Assembly: GCA_050011155.1 (NCBI GenBank)
Contig: JBEKJP010000014.1
Coordinates: forward strand, 1-64,000
Origin: Palsa-504 sp050011155
GTDB taxonomy: Bacteria > Actinomycetota > Actinomycetes > Streptosporangiales > Streptosporangiaceae
Reading direction: 5' to 3'
Length of the DNA: 64,000 bases
Part shown: positions 1-8,009 of the stretch, one piece after another
How the letters are laid out: every line of letters starts with the position of its first letter
How positions within the stretch are numbered: the stretch's first letter is position 1
The notes under the pieces: model-generated
Seen by the model: the letters and a program-made list of their open reading frames with translations, nothing else
What the model was told of the DNA's origin: nothing
Database searches by the model: none
Translations under genes and position numbers: made by a program

Positions 1-57
1 CAGGGCCTGCTCGAGCATCGACTGCAACTCCGCTTCGCCCGGGAACTCCTTACCCAC
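1..57 (-). CDS. 5' end of a gene co-transcribed with the ECF sigma factor (partial)
   Basis: Only the first 19 codons are inside the window. A GTG at 57-55 opens a frame reading VGKEFPGEAELQSMLEQAL that runs off the left edge. It overlaps the stop of the sigma-factor gene by 8 nt, the arrangement expected for translational coupling. SigE-type ECF genes are usually followed by an anti-sigma or membrane partner, so that is the likely role, but nothing diagnostic is visible in this fragment. Confidence 0.5.
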   Translation of the reverse strand, partial: MGKEFPGEAELQSMLEQAL

Positions 58-583
58 GCCAGCCCCTCCCGTCTGACCAAGGCTGATCAGAACCCCGTTC
101 GGCCAAATCGGCCTCACCGAGCACGGCCCGCAGCTTGTCCAGGCCCCGGGCGGACTGGCTCTTCACGTTGCCGGCCGAGCAGCCGAGCAGGTCCGCCACC
201 TGATCCACGCTCATGTCGGCCCAGTAGCGCATCACCACCACGACCCGCGCCCGCGGCGGCAGCGTGGCCAGCGCGTCCAGCACCACCAGCCGCAGTTCGG
301 GCGTGGCCGCCGGGACGGCCGGCTCGGGCAGCCACGCCGAGAGCAGTTCCCTGGACCGCAGGCGGCGCCGGTCGGCCAGGTAGGTGTTCACCAGCGTGCG
401 GCTGGCGTAGGCGTACACCGCGTCCTGCCGCCTGATCCGGCGCCACGAGACGAACATCTTCGTCAGCGTCGCCTGCGCCAGGTCCTCGGCGCCGTGCCAG
501 TCCCCGCACAGCAGGAACGCGGTCCGCCGCAGCCGCGGCGCCGCGCCCACGGCGAACTCGGTGAACTCCTCGGTGGGCGTCAC
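50..583 (-). CDS. SigE-family ECF RNA polymerase sigma factor
   Basis: A 177-residue group 4 sigma factor. Region 2 is seen as FLLCGDWHGAEDLAQATLTK and the following VSWRRIR stretch, and region 4 as LPPRARVVVVMRYWADMS plus the helix-turn-helix VDQVADLLGCSAGNVKSQSARGL. I prefer the GTG at 583, which gives VTPTEEFTEF, the usual SigE-family N-terminus. A TTG at 625 would add 14 residues without a clear ribosome binding site. It would direct polymerase to an extracytoplasmic-stress regulon that cannot be read from the sequence. The gene is divergent from gnd and overlaps the next gene, probably its regulator. Confidence 0.88.
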   Translation of the reverse strand: MTPTEEFTEFAVGAAPRLRRTAFLLCGDWHGAEDLAQATLTKMFVSWRRIRRQDAVYAYASRTLVNTYLADRRRLRSRELLSAWLPEPAVPAATPELRLVVLDALATLPPRARVVVVMRYWADMSVDQVADLLGCSAGNVKSQSARGLDKLRAVLGEADLAERGSDQPWSDGRGWRG

Positions 584-694
584 GTTAATCAGATGCGCTG
601 ACCGGGGGAGCGGGTTGCAACACAATACGAAGTGGCATAGTGGCCGTTACACATCAGCACGGGAGCGCGGCAGCAAAGAGGAGATTCGCAGCAC

Positions 695-2128
695 ATGGCG
701 CAAGCAACGGCGCAGATAGGCGTAACTGGACTCGGCGTGATGGGCCGCAACCTGGCCCGCAACTTCGCCCGGCACGGATATACCGTGGCCCTGCACAACC
801 GGACCACCTCCCGCACCACGGCCGTGATCGACCAGTTCGGCGACGAGGGCAACTTCGTGGCGGCCACCACCGCGGAGGAGTTCGTGCAGGCCCTGGAGCG
901 CCCGCGCCGCCTGGTCGTCATGGTCAACGCGGGCGACGCCACCGACGCGGTCATCGATGAGTTCGCGCCGCTGCTCGAACCCGGAGACATGATCATCGAC
1001 GGCGGCAACGCGCACTTCCACGACACCCGCCGCCGCGAGGCCAAACTGAAGGAACAAGGCCTGCACTTCGTCGGCATGGGCGTCTCCGGCGGCGAGGAGG
1101 GCGCGCTGAACGGCCCGTCCATCATGCCCGGCGGAAGCCGGGAGTCCTACGAAAGCCTCGGCCCGATGCTGGAGACGATCAGCGCGCACGTGGACGGCAC
1201 CCCGTGCTGCACGCACATCGGCCCGGACGGGGCCGGCCACTTCGTCAAGATGGTGCACAACGGCATCGAGTACGCCGACATGCAGCTCATCGCGGAGGCC
1301 TACGACCTGCTCAGGCACGGCACCGGCCTGGAGCCGGCCCAGATCGCCGAGACGTTCAGGACCTGGAACACCGGCCGGCTCGACTCTTACCTGATCGAGA
1401 TCACCGCCGAGGTCCTGGCCCACACGGACGCCAGCACCGATAAGCCGTTCGTCGACATCGTGCTCGACCAGGCCGAGCAGAAGGGCACCGGCCGCTGGAC
1501 CGTCCAGGACGCTCTCGACCTCGGCGTCCCGGTCAGCGGCATCGCCGAGGCGGTGTTCGCCCGGTCGCTGTCCGGCCACGCCGACCTGCGCCGCGCCGCC
1601 CGCGGCCTGCCCGGCCGCGACGGCCGGGTCGAGGACGCCGGTGAGTTCGCCGACCAGGTCGAGCAGGCCCTGTACGCGTCCAAGCTGGTCTCCTACGCGC
1701 AGGGCTGGCACATGATGGCCGTGGGCAGCCGCGAATACGACTGGGACCTGGACCTGGGCCAGATCGCCACGATCTGGCGCGGCGGCTGCATCATCCGGGC
1801 CGTCTTCCTGGACAAGATCCGCGCCGCCTACGAGAACAACGCCGAACTGCCGACGCTGCTCACCGACGAGGATTTCAGCAAGGACCTCGCCGCCGCCCAG
1901 GACGCCTGGCGGACCGTGATCGCCACCGCGACCCACATCGGCATCCCGGTGCCCGGCTTCTCCGCCGCCCTGGCCTACTACGACGCCCTGCGCGCCGAAC
2001 GCCTGCCCGCCGCGCTCATCCAGGGCCTGCGCGACTTCTTCGGCGCGCACACCTACCGCCGCACCGACCGCGACGGCACGTTCCATACCCTGTGGGCGGC
2101 GCCGGGCCGTCCGGAGGAAGCCCGCTAA
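695..2128 (+). CDS. gnd: 6-phosphogluconate dehydrogenase (decarboxylating)
   Basis: 477 residues, the long NADP-dependent form of the oxidative pentose phosphate pathway enzyme, which converts 6-phosphogluconate to ribulose 5-phosphate, CO2 and NADPH. The N-terminus carries the Rossmann fingerprint GLGVMGRNLARNFA and the following HNRT, typical of NADP use. Further family signatures are GVSGGEEGALNGPSIMPGG, the substrate-binding HFVKMVHNGIEYADMQ and the C-terminal region ending AHTYRRTDRDGTFHTLW. The ATG at 695 follows AAGAGGAG at a good distance. It stands alone, divergent from the sigma factor, and ends in a strong hairpin shared with the convergent lipoprotein gene. Confidence 0.97.
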   Translation: MAQATAQIGVTGLGVMGRNLARNFARHGYTVALHNRTTSRTTAVIDQFGDEGNFVAATTAEEFVQALERPRRLVVMVNAGDATDAVIDEFAPLLEPGDMIIDGGNAHFHDTRRREAKLKEQGLHFVGMGVSGGEEGALNGPSIMPGGSRESYESLGPMLETISAHVDGTPCCTHIGPDGAGHFVKMVHNGIEYADMQLIAEAYDLLRHGTGLEPAQIAETFRTWNTGRLDSYLIEITAEVLAHTDASTDKPFVDIVLDQAEQKGTGRWTVQDALDLGVPVSGIAEAVFARSLSGHADLRRAARGLPGRDGRVEDAGEFADQVEQALYASKLVSYAQGWHMMAVGSREYDWDLDLGQIATIWRGGCIIRAVFLDKIRAAYENNAELPTLLTDEDFSKDLAAAQDAWRTVIATATHIGIPVPGFSAALAYYDALRAERLPAALIQGLRDFFGAHTYRRTDRDGTFHTLWAAPGRPEEAR

Positions 2129-2140
2129 AACCCCTTTTAC

Positions 2141-2186
2141 CGAACGGGCTGGGTGCCACGCCCCGGCGCCGCACCCAGCCCGTCCG
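2141..2186. terminator. Bidirectional hairpin between gnd and the convergent lipoprotein gene
   Basis: ACGGGCTGGGTGC at 2144-2156 pairs perfectly with GCACCCAGCCCGT at 2171-2183 around a 14-nt loop, with two more outer pairs. It lies 13 nt past the gnd stop and just before the stop of the lipoprotein gene on the other strand. No clean T-run follows on either strand. Confidence 0.7.
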
Positions 2187-2192
2187 AAGGAT

Positions 2193-3095
2193 TCAGCTGC
2201 CGTCTCCGACCGCGCTGTTGCTCTTGATAAAGGACAGCAGTTCCTGGGTGGTCGTGAGCCCGGCCGCGCCCGCCCCGTGGATCTGGATCTCGGTCTTGAC
2301 CGTGCCGATGCCCTGCGCGATCCAGGTCGTCACCTCGATGGTCTCGCCTTTCGCGGTGATGGTCGTCTCCACCACGCTGGCCTGGTAGGTGCCAGCCGGG
2401 ACGGTGACGGTCTCGGTGCCCGCGCCGTAGACGTTGACGCCCGCGTCCTCGGTCTGCCCGGACGTGCCCACCTGGATCGTCAGCGTCGAGTGGTAAGCCC
2501 GCCCGGAGGCCAGGGCCGCGGCGTTCGGCCAGCGGATGCCGCCGCCCGTCACCGACACGCCCTCGACCGAGGGCGCCGGGTAGCCGATCGTCCCGTCCGG
2601 GTAGAAGGTGTAGCCGTCCGTGCCCGCGCTGGCGGCACCGGTGACGTTCGTCGCCGACGACATCGTGACCAGGTACCCGGCCGAACCGGGTCCGGCCGCG
2701 ACGATCCTGTTCGTCGTCTTGCCCGCCGCGCCGCCGATCTTGGTCTGGTACACCCAGGTGTTGCCGACGGCGACCGGGAACGGGATCGAGTTGGCCTTCG
2801 CGAACGACTTCGACGCCACGCCCGGCCGCACGTCGCCCGGCACGCTGTCGGTAGCCGAGCTCCCCGAACTGCTCTGGCCGCTGCTGCCCGGGGATGCGGT
2901 AGCAGATGACGAGGCCTGGCCGGTGCCCGCCGCCGAGGTGTTCCCTGTGGCCCGCTGCGACCCGGCCGTCAGGCTGGGTACCTGCGGCGTGGCGCCCTTG
3001 GGCACCCCGCCGCTGCACCCGGCCAAGACCACGCTGACCAGGGCGAGGGCGGCCGCACCGGGAAGAATCGCCCTCGCCGATCCATGCTTGCTCAT
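2193..3095 (-). CDS. Lipoprotein of unknown function (paralogue A)
   Basis: 300 residues with a lipoprotein signal peptide: charged start, hydrophobic AALALVSVVLAGC with the lipobox cysteine at residue 26. Residues about 30-90 are Ser/Ala/Gly-rich and probably a cell-wall spacer. The C-terminal 200 residues form a beta-rich domain starting PFPVAVGNTWVYQT. The same domain occurs in the gene at 3521-4306, so the two are paralogues from a duplication. The ATG at 3095 follows GAGG at 7 nt. I know no function for the domain; it is presumably displayed on the outer face of the membrane. Confidence 0.8.
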   Translation of the reverse strand: MSKHGSARAILPGAAALALVSVVLAGCSGGVPKGATPQVPSLTAGSQRATGNTSAAGTGQASSSATASPGSSGQSSSGSSATDSVPGDVRPGVASKSFAKANSIPFPVAVGNTWVYQTKIGGAAGKTTNRIVAAGPGSAGYLVTMSSATNVTGAASAGTDGYTFYPDGTIGYPAPSVEGVSVTGGGIRWPNAAALASGRAYHSTLTIQVGTSGQTEDAGVNVYGAGTETVTVPAGTYQASVVETTITAKGETIEVTTWIAQGIGTVKTEIQIHGAGAAGLTTTQELLSFIKSNSAVGDGS

Positions 3096-3222
3096 GTAGC
3101 TGCCTCGTTCTGGGGGGAGTCACGCTGGCGGCCAACACAGAAAGTTCGAGGCACTAAGAGTAAGAATTCCGGCCACCCAAGTCACCGCGCAACGCCGCAT
3201 GGTACCGAACGTCTTGGGTTTC

Positions 3223-3510
3223 CTACCCGAGGAACAGGCAGAACGGGTGCCCGGCCGGGTCGAGGCAGACCCGGACGTCGTCCTGCGGCTGCTGCTCGCC
3301 CGGACCGGCCGGCCAGGCCGGGGGCACGTAACGCTCCCCGGCCTGGAAGTTCAGCGTGTGACCGCCGCCCGGCGGCCGCAGTATGACCCAGCCCGGTTCC
3401 TCGATACGAGTCTCGTAGCCGAGGAGCCGGCGGTAGAAGTCCGCCAGCGCGTTGGCGTCGGCCGCGCCGATGTTGGTCCCGGTAACGGTCAGCCTCGGCG
3501 GTGTCGTCAT
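3223..3510 (-). CDS. VOC/glyoxalase-like protein with internal deletion
   Basis: 95 residues. The first part (GTNIGAADANALADFYRRLLGYE, EEPGWVILRPPGGG) and the end (PQDDVRVCLDPAGHPFCLFLG) match a common actinobacterial VOC family of about 120 residues. Between VPPAWPAGPGEQQ and PQDDVRV, about 28 residues are missing relative to the family pattern I know: the strand and helix that normally read HLDIEVDDLDAAVAHAVAAG or similar. The reading frame is kept. The lost segment contains a usual metal-site histidine, so catalysis by this protein is doubtful. It starts 10 nt after the lipoprotein gene at 3521, suggesting co-transcription. It may be a decaying gene. Confidence 0.7.
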   Translation of the reverse strand: MTTPPRLTVTGTNIGAADANALADFYRRLLGYETRIEEPGWVILRPPGGGHTLNFQAGERYVPPAWPAGPGEQQPQDDVRVCLDPAGHPFCLFLG

Positions 3511-3520
3511 CGCGGCGCGC

Positions 3521-4306
3521 TTATCCCTGCTTGAAGGAAAGCAAGGTCTCGGTCGAGGTCTCCGGGCTCTGGCCCGCCCCCTTGATGGTCTCCTGGGACT
3601 TGACCGGCCCGACGCCGGGCGCGGTCCACTCCTTGATCGTGATCGTCGAGGTGAAGCTGCCCACATGCGCCACGATGGTCATGTTCACGAGCGTGGCCTG
3701 GTACTTCCCGGCCGACGTGGTCACCGACTGGGTGCCGCCGCCTTGGACGGTGACGTCGGCCGTCTCGAACTGGCCGGAGGTGAGCTTGATCTTCGACGTC
3801 GAGTGGGTGACCTTCCCCGCGGCCAGGTCGGCGGCGTCCGGCCAGACGATCCCGTTGCCCGACACGACCGTGACGCCGTGGTCCGAGCTGATCGGGAACC
3901 CGATCTGGCCGTTGTCGTAGAAGAGGTACTGCTGCGTCACCGTGCCCGAGCCCGGAATGAGGGAGTCTTCGATCGTGACCTGACGGCCGCCCGTCGTCGG
4001 GGTCACCGACACGATCTTCTTGGTGTCGAGGGAGTGCGCGTTGTTGACGTTGGTGACCGCCTGGTAGATCCAGGTGTTGCCCACCGCGACCGGGAACGGA
4101 GCCGAGGCGCCCGTCGTCCCGGACGAAGTCGCGGTAGCATCCGCGCTGGTGACGGCGCTGGTGCTCATGCTGGCGGAGGCCGAGATGCTGCCCGCCGGGC
4201 TGCTGGTGGACGCTGCCCCGGTCGTGCTCGCGGCCGAACCGCACCCGGCCAGCGTGATCGCCGCCACGCCCGCCAAGGCCACCCGCGCGGAACTGTATTT
4301 ACCCAT
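3521..4306 (-). CDS. Lipoprotein of unknown function (paralogue B)
   Basis: 261 residues. The signal peptide ends ALAGVAAITLAGC with the lipid-modified cysteine at residue 22. A Ser/Thr/Ala-rich spacer follows, then a domain beginning APFPVAVGNTWIYQ that is clearly homologous to the one in the gene at 2193-3095 (shared VAVGNTW, YxxGxIGxP, GxxxWPxAAxLAxG and TETLLSF-like end). The ATG at 4306 follows GCGAGG at 8 nt, nearly the same leader as its paralogue. The VOC gene lies directly downstream, so the duplicated pair flanks it. Confidence 0.8.
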   Translation of the reverse strand: MGKYSSARVALAGVAAITLAGCGSAASTTGAASTSSPAGSISASASMSTSAVTSADATATSSGTTGASAPFPVAVGNTWIYQAVTNVNNAHSLDTKKIVSVTPTTGGRQVTIEDSLIPGSGTVTQQYLFYDNGQIGFPISSDHGVTVVSGNGIVWPDAADLAAGKVTHSTSKIKLTSGQFETADVTVQGGGTQSVTTSAGKYQATLVNMTIVAHVGSFTSTITIKEWTAPGVGPVKSQETIKGAGQSPETSTETLLSFKQG

Positions 4307-4563
4307 AGTGGATGCCTCGCTCTGTCAGATACGCCGTGTTGATAACGCCGTGGAGTCTCGGCTGCCGGCGGACTCGGAGCCCCCCGTGCCGGAAGCACCC
4401 CTAAGGGTAGGGGCAGCGCCACCCCAAAGCCTCCGAAATCACTTACCGTGTACGGCTGATTACATCAGAGTATTCGGTGCAACCGACCGCACCACTGGGC
4501 AGTCTTCTTATTTGGTACGCAATCGGGCGGGCCGCTGTCGACAGGTCATCAGGGGGCCGACAG

Positions 4564-5394
4564 GTGAGTACGGAAAAGTCACGAGCGACCACGACGCGCC
4601 GGGCCGTCCTGGCGGTCGGGGGAGTGGCCCTGCTGGCGGGCTTCTGGCCCGACCGCCACCCCGCCCAGCCACGCGACGTCCAACTGGACGTCGCGCACCC
4701 CGCGCACCCCACGTCCCCCGCCCACCCAGCAACCCCCGCGCACCCAGATCCCGCGCGGCACACCGTCCCCGCGAGAACCGCCCATCGCCGCCGCCGCCGG
4801 ACCGAACCCGACGAGATCATGTACTACGTCCACGACGGCCGCAAGGGCATCGCGCTGACCATCGACGACGGCCCCAGCCCGGGGTACACCCCGCAGGTCC
4901 TGCGCCTGCTCGAGAAGTACAGGGTCACCGCGACCTTCTCGATGATCGGCCTGGAGGTTGCGGCCTACCCGGGCCTGGTCCGCGACGTGGCCGCGGCCGG
5001 CCACACGATCGCCAACCACACCTGGGCCCACCTCGACCTGCCCGCCCTGGCTCCGGTCGCGGTCGCCGACCAGATCAACCGCGCCACCGCCGCGATTCAC
5101 CGGGTGACCGGCCGGGAGCCCGACCTGTTCCGCGCCCCCTACGGCGCCTGGTCCCCGGACGTGCTCGAGCAGTGCGCGAGCGCCGGCCTGACCCCGCTCG
5201 ACTGGTCCGTCGACCCCCGCGACTGGTCCCGCCCCGGCGTGAACTCCATCGTCGCCAACATCATGCGCAACACCAAGACCGGCTCGATCATCCTCGAGCA
5301 CGACGGCGGCGGTAACCGCGCCCAGACGGTAGCCGCCCTGAAGATCGTCATCCCCCGCCTCCTGGACGCCGGCTACCACTTCGGCACCCCCTAG
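4564..5394 (+). CDS. Secreted polysaccharide deacetylase (NodB / CE4 family)
   Basis: 276 residues. The N-terminus TTTRRAVLAVGGVALLAGF is a signal sequence with a twin arginine, so Tat export is possible. A Pro/His-rich linker (about residues 38-80) precedes the NodB domain. Catalytic features are IALTIDDGPSPGYTP (catalytic base and metal Asp), the metal histidines in NHTWAH, RAPYG, and the C-terminal IILEHDGGG with the catalytic His. It should remove N-acetyl groups from peptidoglycan or another glycan outside the cell. I chose GTG 4564 because AGGGGG lies 7-12 nt upstream; GTG 4477 would put a non-signal stretch in front. Confidence 0.9.
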   Translation: MSTEKSRATTTRRAVLAVGGVALLAGFWPDRHPAQPRDVQLDVAHPAHPTSPAHPATPAHPDPARHTVPARTAHRRRRRTEPDEIMYYVHDGRKGIALTIDDGPSPGYTPQVLRLLEKYRVTATFSMIGLEVAAYPGLVRDVAAAGHTIANHTWAHLDLPALAPVAVADQINRATAAIHRVTGREPDLFRAPYGAWSPDVLEQCASAGLTPLDWSVDPRDWSRPGVNSIVANIMRNTKTGSIILEHDGGGNRAQTVAALKIVIPRLLDAGYHFGTP

Positions 5395-5490
5395 CCCCCA
5401 GCCCCAGCCGCGACGACATGAAACCCGGGATCCACCGCGCCAGAACCCACCGAAAACCCAGTTTCACCTCGCGCCCGAACGGCGCCGTTC

Positions 5491-5543
5491 CATGATCATG
5501 AACACTTTGGGACAATAGTTGTCCCAAACTGCCCATGATCATG
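5491..5543. repeat. 53-bp compound palindrome
   Basis: Outer arms CATGATCATG (5491-5500 and 5534-5543), each itself a palindrome, enclose inner arms TTTGGGACAA (5506-5515) and TTGTCCCAAA (5519-5528). Both pairs share the same centre at 5517. It lies in the 432-bp gap between the deacetylase gene and tRNA-Pro, where no gene is seen. Confidence 0.85.
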
Positions 5544-5715
5544 AGATTGCCGGAGCGGCGTTAGGGCTGGCGACCCTACCTGCCTCCGCAGTCACACCCG
5601 TCTTACGCTGGGAAGTTTCGTTCACGGTCACGAATGACCTGCTACGCGTACGCGGCCTGGACGCATAAATGGTGAGGCTTCAGTGGCGGGTGAGACGGCT
5701 ACCGCGGGTGCACTG

Positions 5716-5768
5716 CATGATCGCGGGCAGTTCCGGTCGATTTCCGTCCGCAACTGCCCGCGATCATG
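5716..5768. repeat. Second 53-bp inverted repeat, 17-bp perfect arms
   Basis: CATGATCGCGGGCAGTT (5716-5732) is repeated inverted at 5752-5768 around a 19-nt loop. Like the palindrome at 5491 it is 53 bp long and begins and ends with a CATGATC/GATCATG motif, so the two look related. It sits 58 bp before the tRNA. Confidence 0.85.
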
Positions 5769-5826
5769 ATGTCGGGGCTGTCCGCACAGCGAACATGGCG
5801 GATCTGCCGCTAGACTCAGCCAGATA

Positions 5827-5904
5827 CGGGCTGTAGCGCAGCTTGGCTAGCGCGCGTGCTTTGGGTGCACGAGGTCGCGGGTTCGAGTCCCGCCAGCCCG
5901 ACCA
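5827..5904 (+). tRNA. tRNA-Pro (anticodon TGG)
   Basis: The acceptor stem CGGGCTG (5827-5833) pairs with CAGCCCG (5894-5900), followed by discriminator A and an encoded CCA. The anticodon arm CGTGC-TTTGGGT-GCACG has TGG at the anticodon position, which reads proline codons. The T arm GCGGG-TTCGAGT-CCCGC is standard. Confidence 0.97.
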
Positions 5905-5909
5905 GGCGG

Positions 5910-5961
5910 GTCGCCCGGGCAAGTCGCCCGGGCAAACCGGCCGTGCGAGTCGCCCGCGCAA
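5910..5961. repeat. Three 13-bp direct repeats after the tRNA
   Basis: GTCGCCCGGGCAA occurs at 5910-5922 and 5923-5935, and as GTCGCCCGCGCAA at 5949-5961. They fill the short gap between tRNA-Pro and the stop of the convergent FUSC gene. Confidence 0.7.
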
Positions 5962-5976
5962 ACCGCCAGCGAGCGC

Positions 5977-7995
5977 TCAGCCCTGCAGCGTCAGCCGCTG
6001 GCCGGGGCCGACCACGCCGAGCAGGGCCCGGATCGCCTCGCTGACCGGCCTGAGGATCTCGTCGTCCGGCAAGCCGGGCACCGGCTCCACCGCCGTCCCC
6101 GTTTCCGCCGCCTGGCCCACCGCCCGCAGCGCGTCGCCCAGCCGCCGGACGTCATCCCGCGGCGGCACCGGCCCCCCCTGGCCGACGGCCAGGCCAGCCC
6201 CGGTGATCGCGTCCATGACCTGCTCCAGGCCGATCACCGCGGGCCACCAGGCCGCCGCGCGGCGGCTGATCGCGGGCGGCTCGGACATGGTCCGCTGGAA
6301 CTCGGCGCGCAGGTCGGCCAGAGCCCGGTAGGTCGGCCGCCGCAAGCGCGCCCGCGAGGAGGCACTGGCCGCCGCATCCCCACCCGCCCCCAGCGCCGCC
6401 TCCAGATAGCGGCACATGTCCCCGACCGTCCGCGCGTACTGCCGCGGCAGGTGCGAGTACCAGCTCATCGGCCAGGGGGCGAACCCGACCACCAGCACGA
6501 TCGCGCAGCCGATCAGCGTGTCGATCAGCCGGTCCTCGGCCAGCCGCCAGCCCGTCGGCCCGAGCAGGTCGATGAGCACCACCACCAGCGGGGTCAGGAA
6601 CGTGGCGAGCAGACCGTAGTTGCGACTCCGGCCGAACGGCAGCAGCGCCGCCAGGATGCCGAACGGGATCAGCAGCCACGTCCCGTGCACCAGCACCAGC
6701 AGTACTGCCCCCGCTACCGCCCCCACCACCGTGCCGATGCCGCGCTGCAGCGCCCGGGCGAACACCGAACCGAAGTCGGGCTTCAGCACGATGGCCACGG
6801 TCAGCGGCACCCAGTACGAGCGCTGCAGCGCAACCACCTCGCTCACCAGCCCGGCTACCCCCATGCAGGCCATCAGCCGGAGCGTGAAGATCCGCCCGAG
6901 CTGCCCGGCCCCCAGCTCCTCGAACAGCGCGGCCTTAAAGCCGCGCCGCCGCCGCGCCCGCACCTCCACGTCCGGCCGGTCGCGCGCCAGCACGGCGGCC
7001 GAACCGGCCAGGGCGTCACGCAGGGCCAGCATGGCCGGGCTGTCGTCCCAGGGCGGCGGGATCATCGGCGGCTCGGCCGCGTGCCTGATCGCGTCGGCCA
7101 GCCGCGACGTCACCGAGATCACCAGCGGCGGCGGCCGGGTCCCGGCCAGGCCGAGCGCGATCGCCGCCTCGGCCACCGGCAGGCTCGCGTTCAGCGCCCC
7201 GAGCAGCCGCGCCCGGTGCCGGTTCAGGCCGGTCGCGGCGGCCCGCGCCGTGAGCAGCTCGTCGTAGGCGGTGTTCAGGGCGCCGGTGACCGCCTGCCGC
7301 CGGGCGGTGAAGGCGTCGCCGCCCACCGCCTGGAGCTGGGCGGCCAGCGCGTCGTACACCGCGGCCACGTCGCGCTGCTCCTTGCCGTACGGCGCCCGCA
7401 GCCAGCCGGGCACCAGCAGGACCAGCGCCCACAGCACCCCGGCCAGGAACCCGGCCGCGGTATGCCAGACCGGCCGCAGCGCCCCGACCGGCCCGGCGCC
7501 GAGCGCGGTGTACACCAGCAGCTGCAGCCCGGTCACCGAGCCGAGGTCCCCGGCCGTGCTGAGCACGCCCGACACCCCGGCCACCACGACCAGCGCCACC
7601 ACCGCGAGCCAGCCGTGCCCGTGGGTGGCCGCGCCGATGGCCAGGCCGACGGCGCCGCCGCCCGCCGCCGCGGCGGCGACCCGCTTCAGCCGGCTCAGGT
7701 AGGGGCCGCCGGTATCGGCCATCGTGCCGAGGATCCCGCCCATCGCCGGCAGCACGCCGAGCGGCCCGCGGCCCAGCACGAACGCCGCCGACAGCGGCAC
7801 GCAGATGGCGAGCACCGCCCGGATCATCTCGGGCCACGGCACCGGCGCCCGCCGCGGCCGCACCACCTCGGCCAGCCAGCCGGGTACGACCGCGGCCCGC
7901 ACGGCCGCGGCCCGGCTCATAGCCTCCCGACGCACCCCTCTTATTTTCATACCGAACGGCCCACGCTGTCCGCCCCGGTCCCGCCCGCGTGCCAT
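5977..7995 (-). CDS. FUSC-family inner-membrane protein (possible aromatic-compound exporter)
   Basis: Up to 672 residues. Two hydrophobic blocks of several membrane helices each are visible, one near residues 60-200 (MIRAVLAICVPLSAAF, GVLPAMGGILGTMADTGGPYLSR) and one near 375-510 (YWVPLTVAIVLKPDFGSV, the characteristic FUSC segment, followed by RGIGTVVGAVAGAVLL), each followed by a helical cytoplasmic part. This two-repeat layout is typical of YccS/AaeB-like proteins, which are linked to efflux of aromatic acids. The start is uncertain: ATG 7995, 7950 or 7920 are in frame. The first would overlap the promoter of the divergent gene at 8010, so a shorter protein is possible. Substrate unknown. 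Confidence 0.85.
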   Translation of the reverse strand: MARGRDRGGQRGPFGMKIRGVRREAMSRAAAVRAAVVPGWLAEVVRPRRAPVPWPEMIRAVLAICVPLSAAFVLGRGPLGVLPAMGGILGTMADTGGPYLSRLKRVAAAAAGGGAVGLAIGAATHGHGWLAVVALVVVAGVSGVLSTAGDLGSVTGLQLLVYTALGAGPVGALRPVWHTAAGFLAGVLWALVLLVPGWLRAPYGKEQRDVAAVYDALAAQLQAVGGDAFTARRQAVTGALNTAYDELLTARAAATGLNRHRARLLGALNASLPVAEAAIALGLAGTRPPPLVISVTSRLADAIRHAAEPPMIPPPWDDSPAMLALRDALAGSAAVLARDRPDVEVRARRRRGFKAALFEELGAGQLGRIFTLRLMACMGVAGLVSEVVALQRSYWVPLTVAIVLKPDFGSVFARALQRGIGTVVGAVAGAVLLVLVHGTWLLIPFGILAALLPFGRSRNYGLLATFLTPLVVVLIDLLGPTGWRLAEDRLIDTLIGCAIVLVVGFAPWPMSWYSHLPRQYARTVGDMCRYLEAALGAGGDAAASASSRARLRRPTYRALADLRAEFQRTMSEPPAISRRAAAWWPAVIGLEQVMDAITGAGLAVGQGGPVPPRDDVRRLGDALRAVGQAAETGTAVEPVPGLPDDEILRPVSEAIRALLGVVGPGQRLTLQG

Positions 7996-8009
7996 GGGAA
8001 GCTGTCCGC

